In this document: in pieces, positions 18,535-28,803 of the stretch
Numbering within the stretch: position 1 is the first letter of the stretch
Layout of the letters: every line of letters begins with the position of its first letter
From: JAMXLO01 sp963791495
GTDB taxonomy: Bacteria > Pseudomonadota > Alphaproteobacteria > Acetobacterales > Acetobacteraceae
Direction: 5' to 3'
Length of the DNA: 64,000 nt
Assembly: GCA_963791495.1 (NCBI GenBank)
Contig: CAWBST010000023.1
Location: 314,368 to 378,367, forward strand
Notes under the pieces: generated by a model
Databases searched by the model: none
The model's input: the letters and a program-made list of their open reading frames with translations, nothing else
Told to the model about the DNA's origin: nothing
Translations under genes and position numbers: made by a program

Positions 18535-19899
18535 TTACAACCGTCCTGGGGGCGATATATTAGTATCCGGCACCTCAGCTTCTACGGAGACAGAATCATT
18601 GCGGATGGTTGTCTTAACGTATCGGCCATGCGCGCTAGTGTCATATCTCCTCACAACCCCGTCAAAATATTCGATCTCTATGACTATGTTCTTTGCGTCA
18701 CTTGGAAGATCTTTGAAGACTGGGCGGGTCCAGGTGAGGTCTTCTTCGTGCAAGAGCTTCGGTGTCTTGGTCTTTACTTGCTTATAGAGGCCCGCTTGTA
18801 TTCTATAATATATTGTGCCGGTCTCGCCGTTACTCGCGGAGAGCCCGAAAGTCGAGCATAGTTGGTCCTCCGTTGCATTGGCTGTGGGTGGCGACCTCCA
18901 CCCATTCTTCCCTTCTTGATCAATAATCTTCGATTGAGCAGTGTCGAACTTCCATCCTTCAAGGGCCTCTTCCTTAGTAAGGCTTGTGCAGCGCTTTGTT
19001 GGATCTTGTGACCCATTCTCTCTTACATGGCCATAAAAGTAGTCAGCATTCGTGGGCTGAGCCGGATCAGGAAATGTGCGTGTATTTCGCTTCACTGATG
19101 CCTGGTCTTCATATTGAAAGACCCGGACATGCCCAACCGTCTCGGGAACAACGTAGAAGACTAGGCGATAGGTGTGGGATGAATTCGATAGCCCAAGTGT
19201 TCTAGAAACCAGACCAGGACTGCCGCCCACTTTAAGCTCCGCAAACACAGGCTAAATCGTTGTGGTTGGTGGCGGTAACAGCGATCTTGGGATACGGAAC
19301 GTCAGTGCGGCCTCTTGGAAGTTGACTGCCGTTGGAGTCTGCTTCCTATCAACCATCAACTCCGGTTCCGCGTTGTTGAGGTATGACCCCGTCACACTAA
19401 ACAGGATATCATCCTGCAATCTTGCCGGAAGTATGTAGGTGGGGGAGTGGCTGATAACAAAAGGATAATGCGACGCTCGGCTTACACGAACGATCGAGTC
19501 CTCGAAGCCGGTTATCACGCCTTTGAGCTGATATGTCTGTGCATCTGCGACGGATGCGACTTCAGAAATGGAAGCCTCGATCCCCTTTAGAATCCCCTCA
19601 CGTTGGTCGTCCAGATGGGTAAAGAAGGTACTCTGCTGCTCGGTCGCCCCCTGAAAAACACGGTTTATCAGTTCAAGGTTCTGTTCTCCCCAGTGCTGGA
19701 GCCAAAGGTTGCCCGCACCGCTTGCGGCCGAGATAACGTCCCGGAGGGCAGCCCGCATGCTGTCGACCCGATTATCGATATATTCAGAGTGGGAAGGTTG
19801 GACCAGCATTAGTGAGATAGAAACAGCCACGGCGCATCGAACCGCAACCCTATGGCCTTGTATGGCCCGCGGAAGCCTTTCCAGCATCCAGGTATTCAT
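18535..19899 (-). pseudogene. Exported protein of unknown function interrupted by an in-frame TAG
   Basis: One reading frame from ATG 19899 to 18535 is interrupted by a single in-frame amber codon at 19252-19254. The upstream part (215 residues) has a basic then hydrophobic N-terminus (signal ending near LVQPSHS), a helical region around EGILKGIEASISEVASVADA, and ends RIPRSLLPPPTTTI. After TAG the same frame continues PVFAELKVGGSPGLVSRTLG for about 240 residues with no other stop. Joined, it would be about 453 residues. A GTG at 19248 could restart translation but has no clear ribosome site. Likely a nonsense mutation; readthrough is the alternative. Function unknown. Confidence 0.6.
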
Positions 19900-20241
19900 T
19901 TCCTAACGTCCCATTTCTTGTTGATATTTGGGCCTCCTTCCCCGTTCAACCTCGTCGATGGGGGAATCATGAGACAATCACCGTATGCAGCACAAGTAGC
20001 ACCGTCACCGCGCGCAAGAGAGCTCGCGACAACGCATACGCCAAGAATGTCACCGCCGACACGTGCTCTTAGCAACTTTTCCTCCGGTCGGGAACGTCTC
20101 AGGGGAGTGGTCTGGACTCAAGTGCTCTGGTCGTTCCGCTACCAGGACGCTACTCTACGGGCAAGATTCTGACTACGACTCTTTCGAACTAAACCACCGG
20201 CTCTGGTCGCGCCGCCGTGCACGCATGCAGGCTCTTCGGAC
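19900..20241. other. Gene-free stretch
   Basis: Holds no convincing gene or RNA. It separates the exported-protein locus from the integrase remnant and should include the promoter for the leftward gene starting at 19899. Confidence 0.35.
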
Positions 20242-20740
20242 TCAGATCGTGATCCGCTCGACCTCATCGAGCGTAATCTCGTCTCCGGTGCGGCCGTACA
20301 GTTTGGTCGTGTGCGGGCTTTCGTGGGCCGCCATAGCCTGAGCGTTTCGAGCGTGCCGCCCGCTTCCAGGTAAGCAGTAATTCCGGTGGCACGGAAGGTG
20401 TGACATCCGATGCGGACCTTTATGCCTAGCCCTACAGCCCGGCGCTGGATCATGCGCCAGGCGTCGACCTGGTGCATCGGTTTTTCGGTCAATGTGCCGG
20501 TGCGGCCGGCGGCGGAGCGAAAGAGGGGGTCTTGCCGCCGTCACGGACGCCGGCCGCCTCTATGTAGGTGTCGAGATAGGCTTCCAGGGTGTGATGCGCT
20601 GGCATCTCATGCCGCTTACCGCCCTTCTCATGCAACCGCACCCACCAGCGCTTACCCTGCCGGTAGTAATCCTCGACGCGCATCCACGGCAACATGATGA
20701 ACGCAGAAGTTGTAGGGGCTTTGCCGCGGACGCGATACAT
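20242..20740 (-). pseudogene. Tyrosine recombinase remnant (phage/XerD-type)
   Basis: C-terminal catalytic domain of a tyrosine recombinase in three frames. Segments in order: MRVEDYYRQGKRWWVRLHEK, GGKRHEMPAHHTLEAYLDTY; then EKPMHQVDAWRMIQRRAVGL and the HxxR box CHTFRATGITAYLEAGG; then AMAAHESPHTTKLYGRTGDE with the terminal His and nucleophile Tyr. Frame changes lie near the run of Cs in ACCCCCTC and near the AAACGCTCAG segment. The N-terminal core-binding domain is missing. It marks an older, now dead integrated element inside the present island. Confidence 0.8.
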
Positions 20741-20745
20741 AGACC

Positions 20746-20913
20746 ATGATGTGGTTGGTTGAGTATGCGCATAACGACGTGCCGCTGGACGGCAGAAAGC
20801 GGCGGCAGTTCAACACGTTCTACCTTGGCGCTCCTGACCAGGCGCTCGTCCGGGAGATCGCAGAGCGTTACATCGAGCTTATCAGGCAGCAGCATCCCCA
20901 CGCCGGGCTCTAG
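20746..20913 (+). CDS. Small hypothetical protein (55 aa)
   Basis: A short frame starting ATGATG at 20746 and ending TAG at 20911-20913, encoding MMWLVEYAHNDVPLDGRKRR ... ELIRQQHPHAGL. It begins just upstream of and divergent from the integrase remnant. The hydrophilic, charged composition looks natural, but no family is recognised and it may be a leftover fragment. The following 20914-21200 holds nothing recognised. Confidence 0.35.
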   Translation: MMWLVEYAHNDVPLDGRKRRQFNTFYLGAPDQALVREIAERYIELIRQQHPHAGL

Positions 20914-21200
20914 GCCGTGTGCGACAGATCGATAGTCCGTGGGAATGGGCAATCACGCAGGCCGCTGCAATGACGAGGATAACCGGTTGGGCGGTCGCGG
21001 CGCTTGAATAGGGATCATCACCGCACTGGTCCTGGTAGCCGGCTGCGTCACTGAGTTGTTTCTCGTCCCGTGATGGGCCGCTCTATGATCGCGCCATCTC
21101 GCGCGCAGCTAGGTCCGGCCCTGGGGAACTGTTTTCTCAGGAAGTTTGCCGGCGGGCTTTTCGTGCTGACAAACAGAGCCGCCCGTTGGGAGACGGGTGC

Positions 21201-22597
21201 TGTCGCAGACGTGGTGGAAATTCGAGGTGGTGTAATCTCCGGCTTGTGCAACGAGCCAGACTCGGCGGTGAGACGTCGAGGGAGATTACACCATGCAGAA
21301 GCATAGCAACGACAGTTCGCCGGAGTCGCCTGAATTCCTTGGCTCCGGTTGGTTCGATCCGATCGAGGCGGCCATCCGGGATCGGGTTCGTGGGTTCATC
21401 GAGGAGCTTGTTGATGCGGAACTGGACGCGGCACTTGGTCGGTCGCGCTATCGCCGCGCGATATTGCCAGAAGCGGCTGGGGGAGCCGCCGGATATCGGC
21501 ATGGACGACGGAACCGCCAGTTGCTTGGTTCATTTGGCCCGGTGACGATCAGCGTGCCACGCGCACGGCTGAACAACACGGACGGGGTGAGCCGGGAATG
21601 GCACAGCGAGGCGCTGCCACGCTATGTGCGGATGACGAAGCAGGTAGAGGCGGTGATCGCGGGCACCTATCTGTCGGGCACCAACACACGCCGGGTTCGG
21701 CGTGCACTCGGCGCGCTGTTCAAGGGGGCGGTCGGCAAGGATGTCGTCAGCCGAACGTGGCGGAAAGTGCAGACGGACTGGGAGGCGTGGTGCCGGCGCT
21801 CGCTGGCTGAAGAGGATGTGGTCAGGCTGGTCCTGGATGGCACGGTGGCAAGGGTGCGGCTCGATCGCAAGGCGACGTCGATCTCGCTGCTGGTTGTGCT
21901 GGGCATTCGGCGCGATGGGCAGAAGGTGCTACTTGCGGTGCGCAACATGGGCGGCGAGAGCGAGGCGGCCTGGCGGGGTCTGCTGGATGATCTGATCGGG
22001 CGTGGTCTGTCAGAGCCGAACTTGGTCATCATCGATGGTGCGGCGGGGCTGGAGAAGGCGCTCGGCCTGGTGTGGCCTGACGCACTGGTGCAGCGCTGTA
22101 CCGTGCACAAGCACCGCAACCTGTTGGCGCACGCTCCTGAGCGGCTGCATGAGGAGGTGTCGGCCGACTACAACGATATGATCTACGCCGGCACACCGAA
22201 GGAGATCGAAACACGCCGCAAGTCTTTCATTCGCAAGTGGCGACTGAAATGTCGTGCCGTTGCCGACAGCCTGGAGGAAGCCGGTGATCGGCTGTTCACC
22301 TTCTCCCGGTTACCCGACAGTCAATGGCGGTCGGCACGCACCACCAATGCCATCGAGCGACTGCACGAGGAGTTCAAACGCCGCATCAAGACGCAAACCG
22401 TGCTGCCGTCGGCGGAGACGGCGGCGATGCTGTTCTGGGCACTGCTGGCATCCGGTCAGATCACCATGCGCAAGGTAGACGGATGGCAGACACTCACCGA
22501 GAAGCCGACAATTCAATGCATTGACCTTGCTGCGTGACGCGATAACGTCACCCCGCCGGAGACCACCGCTACCTCAATTTCCACCAACTTCGCGACA
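21201..22597. mobile_element. IS256-family insertion sequence
   Basis: About 1.4 kb bounded by imperfect inverted repeats. The left end begins TGTCGCAGACGTGGTGGAAA at 21201; the right end read inwards from 22597 begins TGTCGCGAAGTTGGTGGAAA. The transposase gene fills the element. GGAGACGGG occurs just outside both ends (21189-21197 and 22604-22612) and may be the target duplication, in which case the true ends lie a few bases further out. It looks intact and possibly active. Confidence 0.85.
21293..22537 (+). CDS. IS256-family (Mutator-type) transposase
   Basis: A 414-residue DDE transposase of usual length. Catalytic regions: first Asp in VRLVLDGTVARVRLD, second Asp in NLVIIDGAAGLEKAL, and the Glu in RTTNAIERLHEEFKRRIKTQ. 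The family segments RYVRMTKQVEAVIAGTYLSG and QRCTVHKHRNLL are also present. A GGGAGA ribosome site precedes ATG 21293. The intact frame suggests a recent insertion. Confidence 0.95.
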   Translation: MQKHSNDSSPESPEFLGSGWFDPIEAAIRDRVRGFIEELVDAELDAALGRSRYRRAILPEAAGGAAGYRHGRRNRQLLGSFGPVTISVPRARLNNTDGVSREWHSEALPRYVRMTKQVEAVIAGTYLSGTNTRRVRRALGALFKGAVGKDVVSRTWRKVQTDWEAWCRRSLAEEDVVRLVLDGTVARVRLDRKATSISLLVVLGIRRDGQKVLLAVRNMGGESEAAWRGLLDDLIGRGLSEPNLVIIDGAAGLEKALGLVWPDALVQRCTVHKHRNLLAHAPERLHEEVSADYNDMIYAGTPKEIETRRKSFIRKWRLKCRAVADSLEEAGDRLFTFSRLPDSQWRSARTTNAIERLHEEFKRRIKTQTVLPSAETAAMLFWALLASGQITMRKVDGWQTLTEKPTIQCIDLAA

Positions 22598-23126
22598 CAA
22601 CGGGGAGACGGGCGGCGAGTTAGTCGGTGAGGACGAATGGCCGCCTCCGCGGGAGGCCGCCAGCGGCAGACGGCCGTGGGCGCCCTGCTCTGAAAGAGCG
22701 CCCGCCAGGACAATACCAGATCGGCACCCGGCGGGCGCTATCAACACGTCGGTGGCGTGAACCACTGACGCAGAGAGAAATATCGTTGAGCGCCGGGAAT
22801 GGCCGCCGCTTCCCGCAACTACGCTCCATGCACCGCTGCACTGATGGGTCGCCATGAAAGTGCAATGTCCCCAGCGTAGGGGACAACCGCGTGGATAAGC
22901 CTGTGAGTTAATCGCGCTACCTCACAGCAACCACCGTCTATGTCGATATTATAACGATCGAAATGCGAAGCCAGATTTAGTTGAAACGCAAGCATTTAGG
23001 CAAATTGGACCGTAACGGTCCTGTCATAGGATCGGTAAATTATCTAGCAACATCTACAGGTGGATTGATCCGGCTGCCGCCACAGCCGCTGCCAAACGCC
23101 CTTGCTTCCGATGAGGAAGTGAGGCT
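22598..23126. other. Gene-free stretch
   Basis: About 530 bp without a supportable gene. It is mixed-composition degenerate island sequence; 22860-23060 is noticeably AT-richer than its surroundings. No RNA gene recognised. Confidence 0.4.
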
Positions 23127-23309
23127 TTACCGCCTCAGACACCGAATTGCAGTGATCAGAAGGGATTGCGCCTGCCGGGCGGCGTTGTCGGCCTCGCGCC
23201 ACGAACTGAACCCGAAATACGCGCAGGCTCGGTCAGCCTCATCATAGATAATGAAGCCGTATGAGTTGCCGTCCCGGGACTGCTGGACTGATCCGACGCG
23301 CCCGGCCAT
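23127..23309 (-). CDS. Small hypothetical protein (60 aa)
   Basis: ATG 23309 is preceded by GGAGG six bases upstream, which supports it over a longer upstream start. The product MAGRVGSVQQSRDGNSYGFI ... FGFSSWREADNAARQAQSLL is a compact soluble protein with aromatic beta-like then helical parts. No family is named with certainty. Divergent from the gene at 23491. Confidence 0.5.
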   Translation of the reverse strand: MAGRVGSVQQSRDGNSYGFIIYDEADRACAYFGFSSWREADNAARQAQSLLITAIRCLRR

Positions 23310-23490
23310 GTGGTCCTCCGCGGTTGCCCAGCAGTGAACCGCCCCCGAGAGTTGCAACGTCGAGGCGGTTCACCAAAGGCACGGCTTGCCCGTGAAGGGT
23401 CCGGGCGGTGCCAAACATGCAGTAGGCGAAGTTACGGGACCGCTCCGGAATCGCGATTGCGTTCGTTCCGATGCCCTCCCATATGGGCGC

Positions 23491-23817
23491 ATGCCTTACC
23501 ATCGCTTCGCGGTCGGACAGACGGTTGTGGCGCCTTCCGGCGTGCGGGACGCGCTGATACCGCCCGGACCTTACGTCATCGTCCGGTTGCTGCCGCCGGT
23601 TGGCAGCGAGCCGCACTACCGCGTCAAGAGCGCGGCGGACGGACACGAGCGGGCGGTGCTGGAAGAGCAGATTCAGCCGATGATGGCCAGACCGGCGCCC
23701 GAGGTGGAACACGCGGCAGCGAAGCCGGCGCCCGTGGTGCGGCAAAGCGCGGTGGCAGCACGGTTGACGCCAGCCGCTAAGGGTCGAACGGCGAAGGCGG
23801 TTCGCGGGCGGCGGTAG
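23491..23817 (+). CDS. Hypothetical protein of a common alphaproteobacterial family
   Basis: A 108-residue protein. Its N-terminal 60 residues (MPYHRFAVGQTVVAPSGVRD, then IPPGPYVIVRLLPPVGSEPH and YRVKSAADGHERAVLEEQI) match a widespread short alphaproteobacterial protein family of unknown function. The C-terminus is Ala/Pro/Arg-rich and probably disordered. ATG 23491 is chosen because the family begins there; an upstream extension in frame is not conserved-looking. A hairpin lies 60 bp downstream. Confidence 0.65.
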   Translation: MPYHRFAVGQTVVAPSGVRDALIPPGPYVIVRLLPPVGSEPHYRVKSAADGHERAVLEEQIQPMMARPAPEVEHAAAKPAPVVRQSAVAARLTPAAKGRTAKAVRGRR

Positions 23818-23877
23818 CTGCGCCGCCCGTCGCTGCGCTGCCGGGCGAGAGGTGCGCGTTTGGCCCATCTAACGCGA

Positions 23878-23899
23878 CACCCCGCCAATGGGCGGGGTG
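23878..23899 (+). terminator. GC-rich hairpin, possible terminator
   Basis: A perfect 9-bp stem (CACCCCGCC / GGCGGGGTG) with an AATG loop, 60 bp after the stop at 23817. No clear T-run follows, so termination is uncertain. Confidence 0.35.
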
Positions 23900-24091
23900 C
23901 TGGACGTTGTTCCTCGGCCTAAACTTGGCCATTGGCTTGGCACTGCTACCAGCGGACTTGCGAACGGTCCAGCGGATTTGATGTTGCAGTGCGGACGCGA
24001 GCTGCGCCCCGAAAGCGCCGCCATTTCTTTGCGGCGGGGAGCACGCATGGCTCGCGGGCTGACCACTCGACATTAACCTTACGTTCCCTCT

Positions 24092-24337
24092 ATGGGCTTC
24101 ATGCTCGCCGCTGACTGCCAGTCGAGTGGCTGCGGCGGGGAGCGCACCTTCGCTGTAAGCGATCTCGCGAACTTCTGCGGCGCGAGCCGCACGGTGGGCG
24201 AGGTGTTGCGCCGGATGCGGTGCAGGGGCGGCTGTGGCGGCCGTGTAGGCGCCGCGTGGCTGGTGACGGGGCCAATCCTCAATGCCCGGGTGAGGGCCAG
24301 ACGCGTGCCGTTGCTCGGGCAGGAGGCGAGGGAGTAG
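24092..24337 (+). CDS. Small Cys-rich hypothetical protein
   Basis: An 81-residue frame, MGFMLAADCQSSGCGGERTF ... RTVGEVLRRMRCRGGCGGRV. Two Cys groups (C-x4-C near residues 9-14 and C-x3-C near 44-48) suggest a zinc ribbon like those in short alphaproteobacterial proteins of unknown function. No clear ribosome site was seen. Function unknown. Confidence 0.45.
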   Translation: MGFMLAADCQSSGCGGERTFAVSDLANFCGASRTVGEVLRRMRCRGGCGGRVGAAWLVTGPILNARVRARRVPLLGQEARE

Positions 24338-24367
24338 TGCTTCGGCGGGTGGCGAGTAGCGTGACGG

Positions 24368-25168
24368 CTACTTGACGGGTCCGCTAAGTTGAGGTGCGCC
24401 TTGGTAAGGCGCTAGAACGATTTGGGCTGAACTTGCCGGATGCGGCGCTGGCCCAAAGTTTAGCACCAACCAAATGCTTTCACCGGCTGATAGATTGGTT
24501 TTCTGTTGATGGGTCCCGAGGCCGTCTAGGAAGTAGGCTCCCTTGAGCAGATGCTCAATGTGAAAATTGTCGACCAGCTTGATCTGCTTCATGCTCATAT
24601 CGTCCGCAGTGTAGTCGCTTGGACCAGGTGAGGTCTTGGTAATCACGACGTAGCACGTAATTGCGTTTGCATCATTTGCGCAACTGTAAAACCCCAAGTC
24701 TTCGGTCCTAGTCGTGGATTTGGTCGCGTCTACTGCTTGCGCGTTGGAAGGGGCCTGTATCAAATCTAGAGTCGGACTGCCCGGACCTGATGCCGGAGCG
24801 GTTCCTGGCAGGATGGTTGCTTGCAACTTCTCAAAAACTCGCAGCTTACATTCGCGAATGTCTTTCAGCGCCGTCGGCAAGTCCTGTTGCAGGACGCCCT
24901 GATATTTGGACGAGGTCAAGTCCGCGGCCCCTGAGCCGCCAATTGTCGCTAGTCTGCGTGCTAGGCCGTTAAGCTCGGCGTGTATGTCGCCTTGCACCTT
25001 GCTCTGGCCAGCCTCGCCCTGCGTTGAAACGATCCCGCATATTCGATCAGCCGTGTCTGAAATCGCAGCAAGTGCCGCAGGAGTGTCGGCCTGCGCACGA
25101 TTAGGCTCAAGGCTGAGAACGAGCGGCAGGGTGCAAATGGCGAATCGTAAAAGGGATGCGAACTGCAT
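24368..25168 (-). CDS. Exported protein of unknown function, helical N-domain
   Basis: A 266-residue protein with signal peptide (MQFASLLRFAICTLPLVLSL, cleavage near RAQA-DT). The mature N-domain (ISDTADRICGIVSTQGEAGQ, HAELNGLARRLATIGGSGAA, GVLQQDLPTALKDIRECKLR, VFEKLQATI) is helical with conserved-looking Cys. I recall this pattern as a recurring bacterial domain of unknown function. A Pro/Ser linker leads to a second domain with two Cys (FYSCANDANAITCYVV). A stand-alone gene facing away from the BREX operon. Confidence 0.65.
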   Translation of the reverse strand: MQFASLLRFAICTLPLVLSLEPNRAQADTPAALAAISDTADRICGIVSTQGEAGQSKVQGDIHAELNGLARRLATIGGSGAADLTSSKYQGVLQQDLPTALKDIRECKLRVFEKLQATILPGTAPASGPGSPTLDLIQAPSNAQAVDATKSTTRTEDLGFYSCANDANAITCYVVITKTSPGPSDYTADDMSMKQIKLVDNFHIEHLLKGAYFLDGLGTHQQKTNLSAGESIWLVLNFGPAPHPASSAQIVLAPYQGAPQLSGPVK

Positions 25169-26019
25169 GATCGGATTCTGTCATGTCGACAACGGGCGCG
25201 TCCAGGGGGCGCGTCCTTCACGGGCGGAAGTGAAGGAGCGTTTTCAGCCGTCAACCTAATCACCTGGCGCCACAGGGATCAGCCCAGGACCTTGCGCGCC
25301 GGGCAGCAAATCGTCTAAACGCCCCGCCCGCCACCAGCGCCAACACTACCCACACCAGCACGACAAGCCCGACCACCGCGATGAGACACAAGGCGAGGCC
25401 CGCGGGCTCCCCGGGAGCAGCCAAACTGCGAGGTCGCCGTGGGTCGGCGGCAGACCGGGGGGGCTGGCCTGGGGAGATCCCGCCCAGAGCCCCGCGGACA
25501 GTTTTGCAAATTTTGTCCTGGCCATCTTACCAGGAGCCAGGCCACTCACTGTTGCTGGCGCTGCTGCGAAGGCTGGAGCCTGAGCTGATCAGATTTTGTT
25601 TCGCTAGCCTTGCGTTCGGCTTCTTCTTCTGACACCTGCCAAATCTGCACCAGCCAATATCGGTCTGGTCGTCGTCTGAGGTCGCCAGGCTGCTGATCGC
25701 GGGCAGCCCCAGCCGCCGATCGTCGCCCCCGGCAACTACGGGAGCCAACGAGCTTGCAGTGAGCCGCCACCCGCTCGCGGCTGCCCCGTCGAGCGCACGT
25801 TCGCCGTGACGAAACTGGGGGAGCCCGCCGGCGGGGCACCGACTATGTGCGAGTTCTTGTGCCGCAAGTAAATCAATGACCCCAGCCTCGACAGAGTGCT
25901 AAGGGTCCCCCCAGTGCTGCCTTGTGCCAATTGTTGCGGTGGGCGGTTGGGCGAACGGGCTGAAGGAATGCAAGCAACCTGAAGCCCCCCTATGGGGAGG
26001 GTGTGCCCAGGAGGGACCG
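25169..26019. other. Gene-free region upstream of the BREX-like operon
   Basis: About 850 bp without a supportable gene. It contains copy 2 of direct repeat A (25441-25529) and must carry the promoter of the defence operon. Open frames on both strands here look like chance frames in GC-rich DNA. No WYL/BrxR-type regulator gene was seen. Confidence 0.45.
25441..25529 (+). repeat. Direct repeat A, copy 2
   Basis: Identical over 40 bp (25441-25480) to 15557-15596, with further matches CCCGCGGACAGTTTT (25491-25505) and CCTGGCCAT. Same orientation as copy 1. Confidence 0.85.
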
Positions 26020-28803
26020 ATGTTGGGATTGAAGCTCAGGTCTGAATTCACCGGGAAGATACTCCAGGGGACGCAGATCGATCTGACCAACCCAAAGAAG
26101 ACGGGTGCCACCCAGGTCCCCGCCGAACAGTTCCTGGCGATCACTTATCCCACGACAGACCTGATTGGCATGCTGCGTGCGGCAGGACCCGGTCAGAGCC
26201 GCCCAATAGCCCTCATGGGAGAACGCGGTCTCGGCAAGTCCCACCTCCTTGGCGCCCTCTACCATGCGCTGACAGACCATGCCGCCACAAAGGCTTGGCT
26301 CAACTATTGGGCCGGTGTCCTCGGAGACGAGTATGCGTATCTGGAGAACCTCCCCCTGAGGACGGGGTTGAAGGTCATCACGGCGAGCTTGCATCAGCAG
26401 CGTTACCCGTTCCTCTGGGACGTGTTGTTCGAGCAGCATCCGGACGGGAAAGTTTACAGGGCAATCTGGGAGCATAATAGCGCAACGCAAACAGCCGTCC
26501 CATCGATCGATATCCTGCTTCCGATGTTCGAAAAGCATCCAACAGCACTCATACTGGATGAGTTTCAGACCTGGTTCGACGGCCTCGTGGATACGCCTAC
26601 CAGAAAGGACAAGACCTGGGCCTTCAACTTTATCCAACTGCTCTCAGAGATCAGCAATCTTCGTCCAGACCTATTCCTTTTGGTTGTGTCGATCCGCAAC
26701 GGCACGACCGACGCCTTCCAGCAAGTTCAACGCATTTCGCCTGTCCTCCAGAATTTCAGCGGCGCTCATGCGAAGCGGGATCGACGCCAGCTTCTCCTGC
26801 ACCGGATATTCGAAAACCGGCTGCAAGTCCCGGACACCGATATCGACAAGCTGACCGAGGTCCATGTCACCGAGTATCTGCGCCTTGCGGAGGTGCCTTC
26901 CTCGCAACATGTGACTGCCCACCGCGATTTCATCGAGACCTGGCCTTTCGCACCACATCTACTCCAGGTGCTCGAAGACCAGATTCTCATCGCCACCTCG
27001 GCGCAGGAAAACCGCGATCTCATCAAGATTTTGGCAGGCCTCTACAGGAGTCGCGGTGGTGTCTCACCGGTGCTTACGGCCGCAGACTTTCATATTGACG
27101 ATGAGGAAAGTGGCATCGGGCCGCTGCTCGATTCCGTCAATAATCCGCAGCACCGCGCACTTCGCGACAAGGCGCGTCGCAACCGGGACGCTGTCACTGA
27201 AGCTATTGACAATCCCGCGAAGGATGTGCCGCACCTGGAGGACATCATCGCGTCGCTCTGGCTGCGCTCCATTGCCGTGGGCAACATAGTCGGGGCTACG
27301 CGTGCCCAACTCCAGGCTGATTGCACGCGCGACACGCCCCTCGACGCGAATGCCTTCCCAGCCGAGTTCGATACCATTCTCGACAACAGCTTTAATCTGC
27401 ATGAAGTCGGCGATCGGCTCGTCTTCCGTGAGGAAGAGAATGCCGAGGCGAAGCTGAAAGCGGCCGCACGCAATCCTAAGCTCTTCGCCGGCGGCGAAGA
27501 CGAGACCCATCTCGCCAAGCAGATCCGGTATGTCATTTACGGCAATCCTGAATTGCCATTGCCCTATCGCGTAATCGCACTGCCGAAGACCTGGCTGACC
27601 GATCCCTGGAGTGGCCTGGCCCCGGAGGAACAGCCAGGGATGTGGGACAACCGGATTCCAGGTCACTAGTCCTACCCGAGACGCCGGACCGGTTGCATGA
27701 GCGTCTCGCGCAATGGCTCAAGGATCACCTTCAGCAGAGACGAAACTCCGTCCGCTTCGTCCTGCCGAGGGCCGATCTTCCGCCTGTGTTTAGCGACCCG
27801 TCGTTACTGTTTTTCGCCCGCGCCGTCGTCAAGGCACTCGAATGGCAGAATCAGGGCGGCGAATACGTCAAGCTGCCCGGTAGGTATCAGACTTTTCTGC
27901 GCAAAGCCCTGACGGACCGCTACGATTAGATTCGCCATACTCGCGGCGTGGGACAACCTCGCGCTTCGAAAATCCCGCTTCACCGAGGAGAAGCTGAAGG
28001 TCCGCGGCAGTGAGATCCCGAAGGCGATGGACGACGTGATCGCCAATGACTTGTTCGAGCCGGAAACCTTCGCCGACTATGCGATCGAGGCAGCCAAAGC
28101 CGCTGCATCGGTCAAGAAGGTGCTCGATGAGCTCCGCGAGCCGCGCCCGGCGCCCGCCGACACCATCCCATGGCTGGGCGATTCACTGATGAAGGACAGG
28201 CTCATCTCGGTCTGTGCACAGGGCAAGATCACAATCAACGTGCAAGATCGGGAGCGGCTCGAACGCAAGCCTGGCGAGGAGATCAAGCACGCTTACGCGC
28301 GCCTCCGCGGCCGGCTCCCGGATGGCAAGCAACTGGAGAATGTGATCCTTGGCCTGCCCGGCACCGGGGCGGCCACACAAGGTGCGGCGGCGTCCCCTGC
28401 ATCCCCGAACGGTGGCGGCTCCGGAAGCACCACCTCGGCCGAAGGTGCGCAAAGCGGGCCGGTCATGCCCACCGACGGTGGCACGCCATTCCCGACAACA
28501 AATGGATCGGCGTCATCGTCGGGCGTGGCAGCGGGAGCGGCAGCGAGCCTGTTCGGCGACGGCCAGGGCGGGTCAGGTGCCTCGCCACTCAAAAGGACAC
28601 CGCTCGTGGCCGCTAAACCCACCTCTGGCCTAAACCTCGCGGGCCAATTGGAGCAATGGGCTATTGGCCCGGGCAGCCAGGTGCGGTCGGTGGTCATTAC
28701 TCTCGATGTTGCAACCGGTGCCCAGGTAAAAAAGCTGCTGGAAAAACTACCTGACGGCATGATTTACGGTCTTTCACTCGATCGCGAGGATGGACCGGCG
28801 TGA
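26020..28803 (+). pseudogene. brxC: DUF499 ATPase, BrxC/PglY-like, with two compensating frameshifts
   Basis: Large P-loop ATPase of the BREX system. ATG 26020 has AGGAGGG four bases upstream. Walker A is GERGLGKS (residues 67-74) and Walker B is LILDE (177-181, in LILDEFQTWFDG). The frame shifts near 27640-27665 and again at 27926-27931, where GATTAGATT becomes RYDRFAILAAWDNLALRK if one T is dropped. The remainder ends in a Gly/Ser/Ala-rich linker and a C-terminal domain (RSVVITLDVATGAQVKKLLE). The reconstructed protein is about 927 residues. It is the first gene of a five-gene operon; its TGA overlaps the pglZ ATG by one base. The frameshifts may be sequence errors. Confidence 0.8.
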
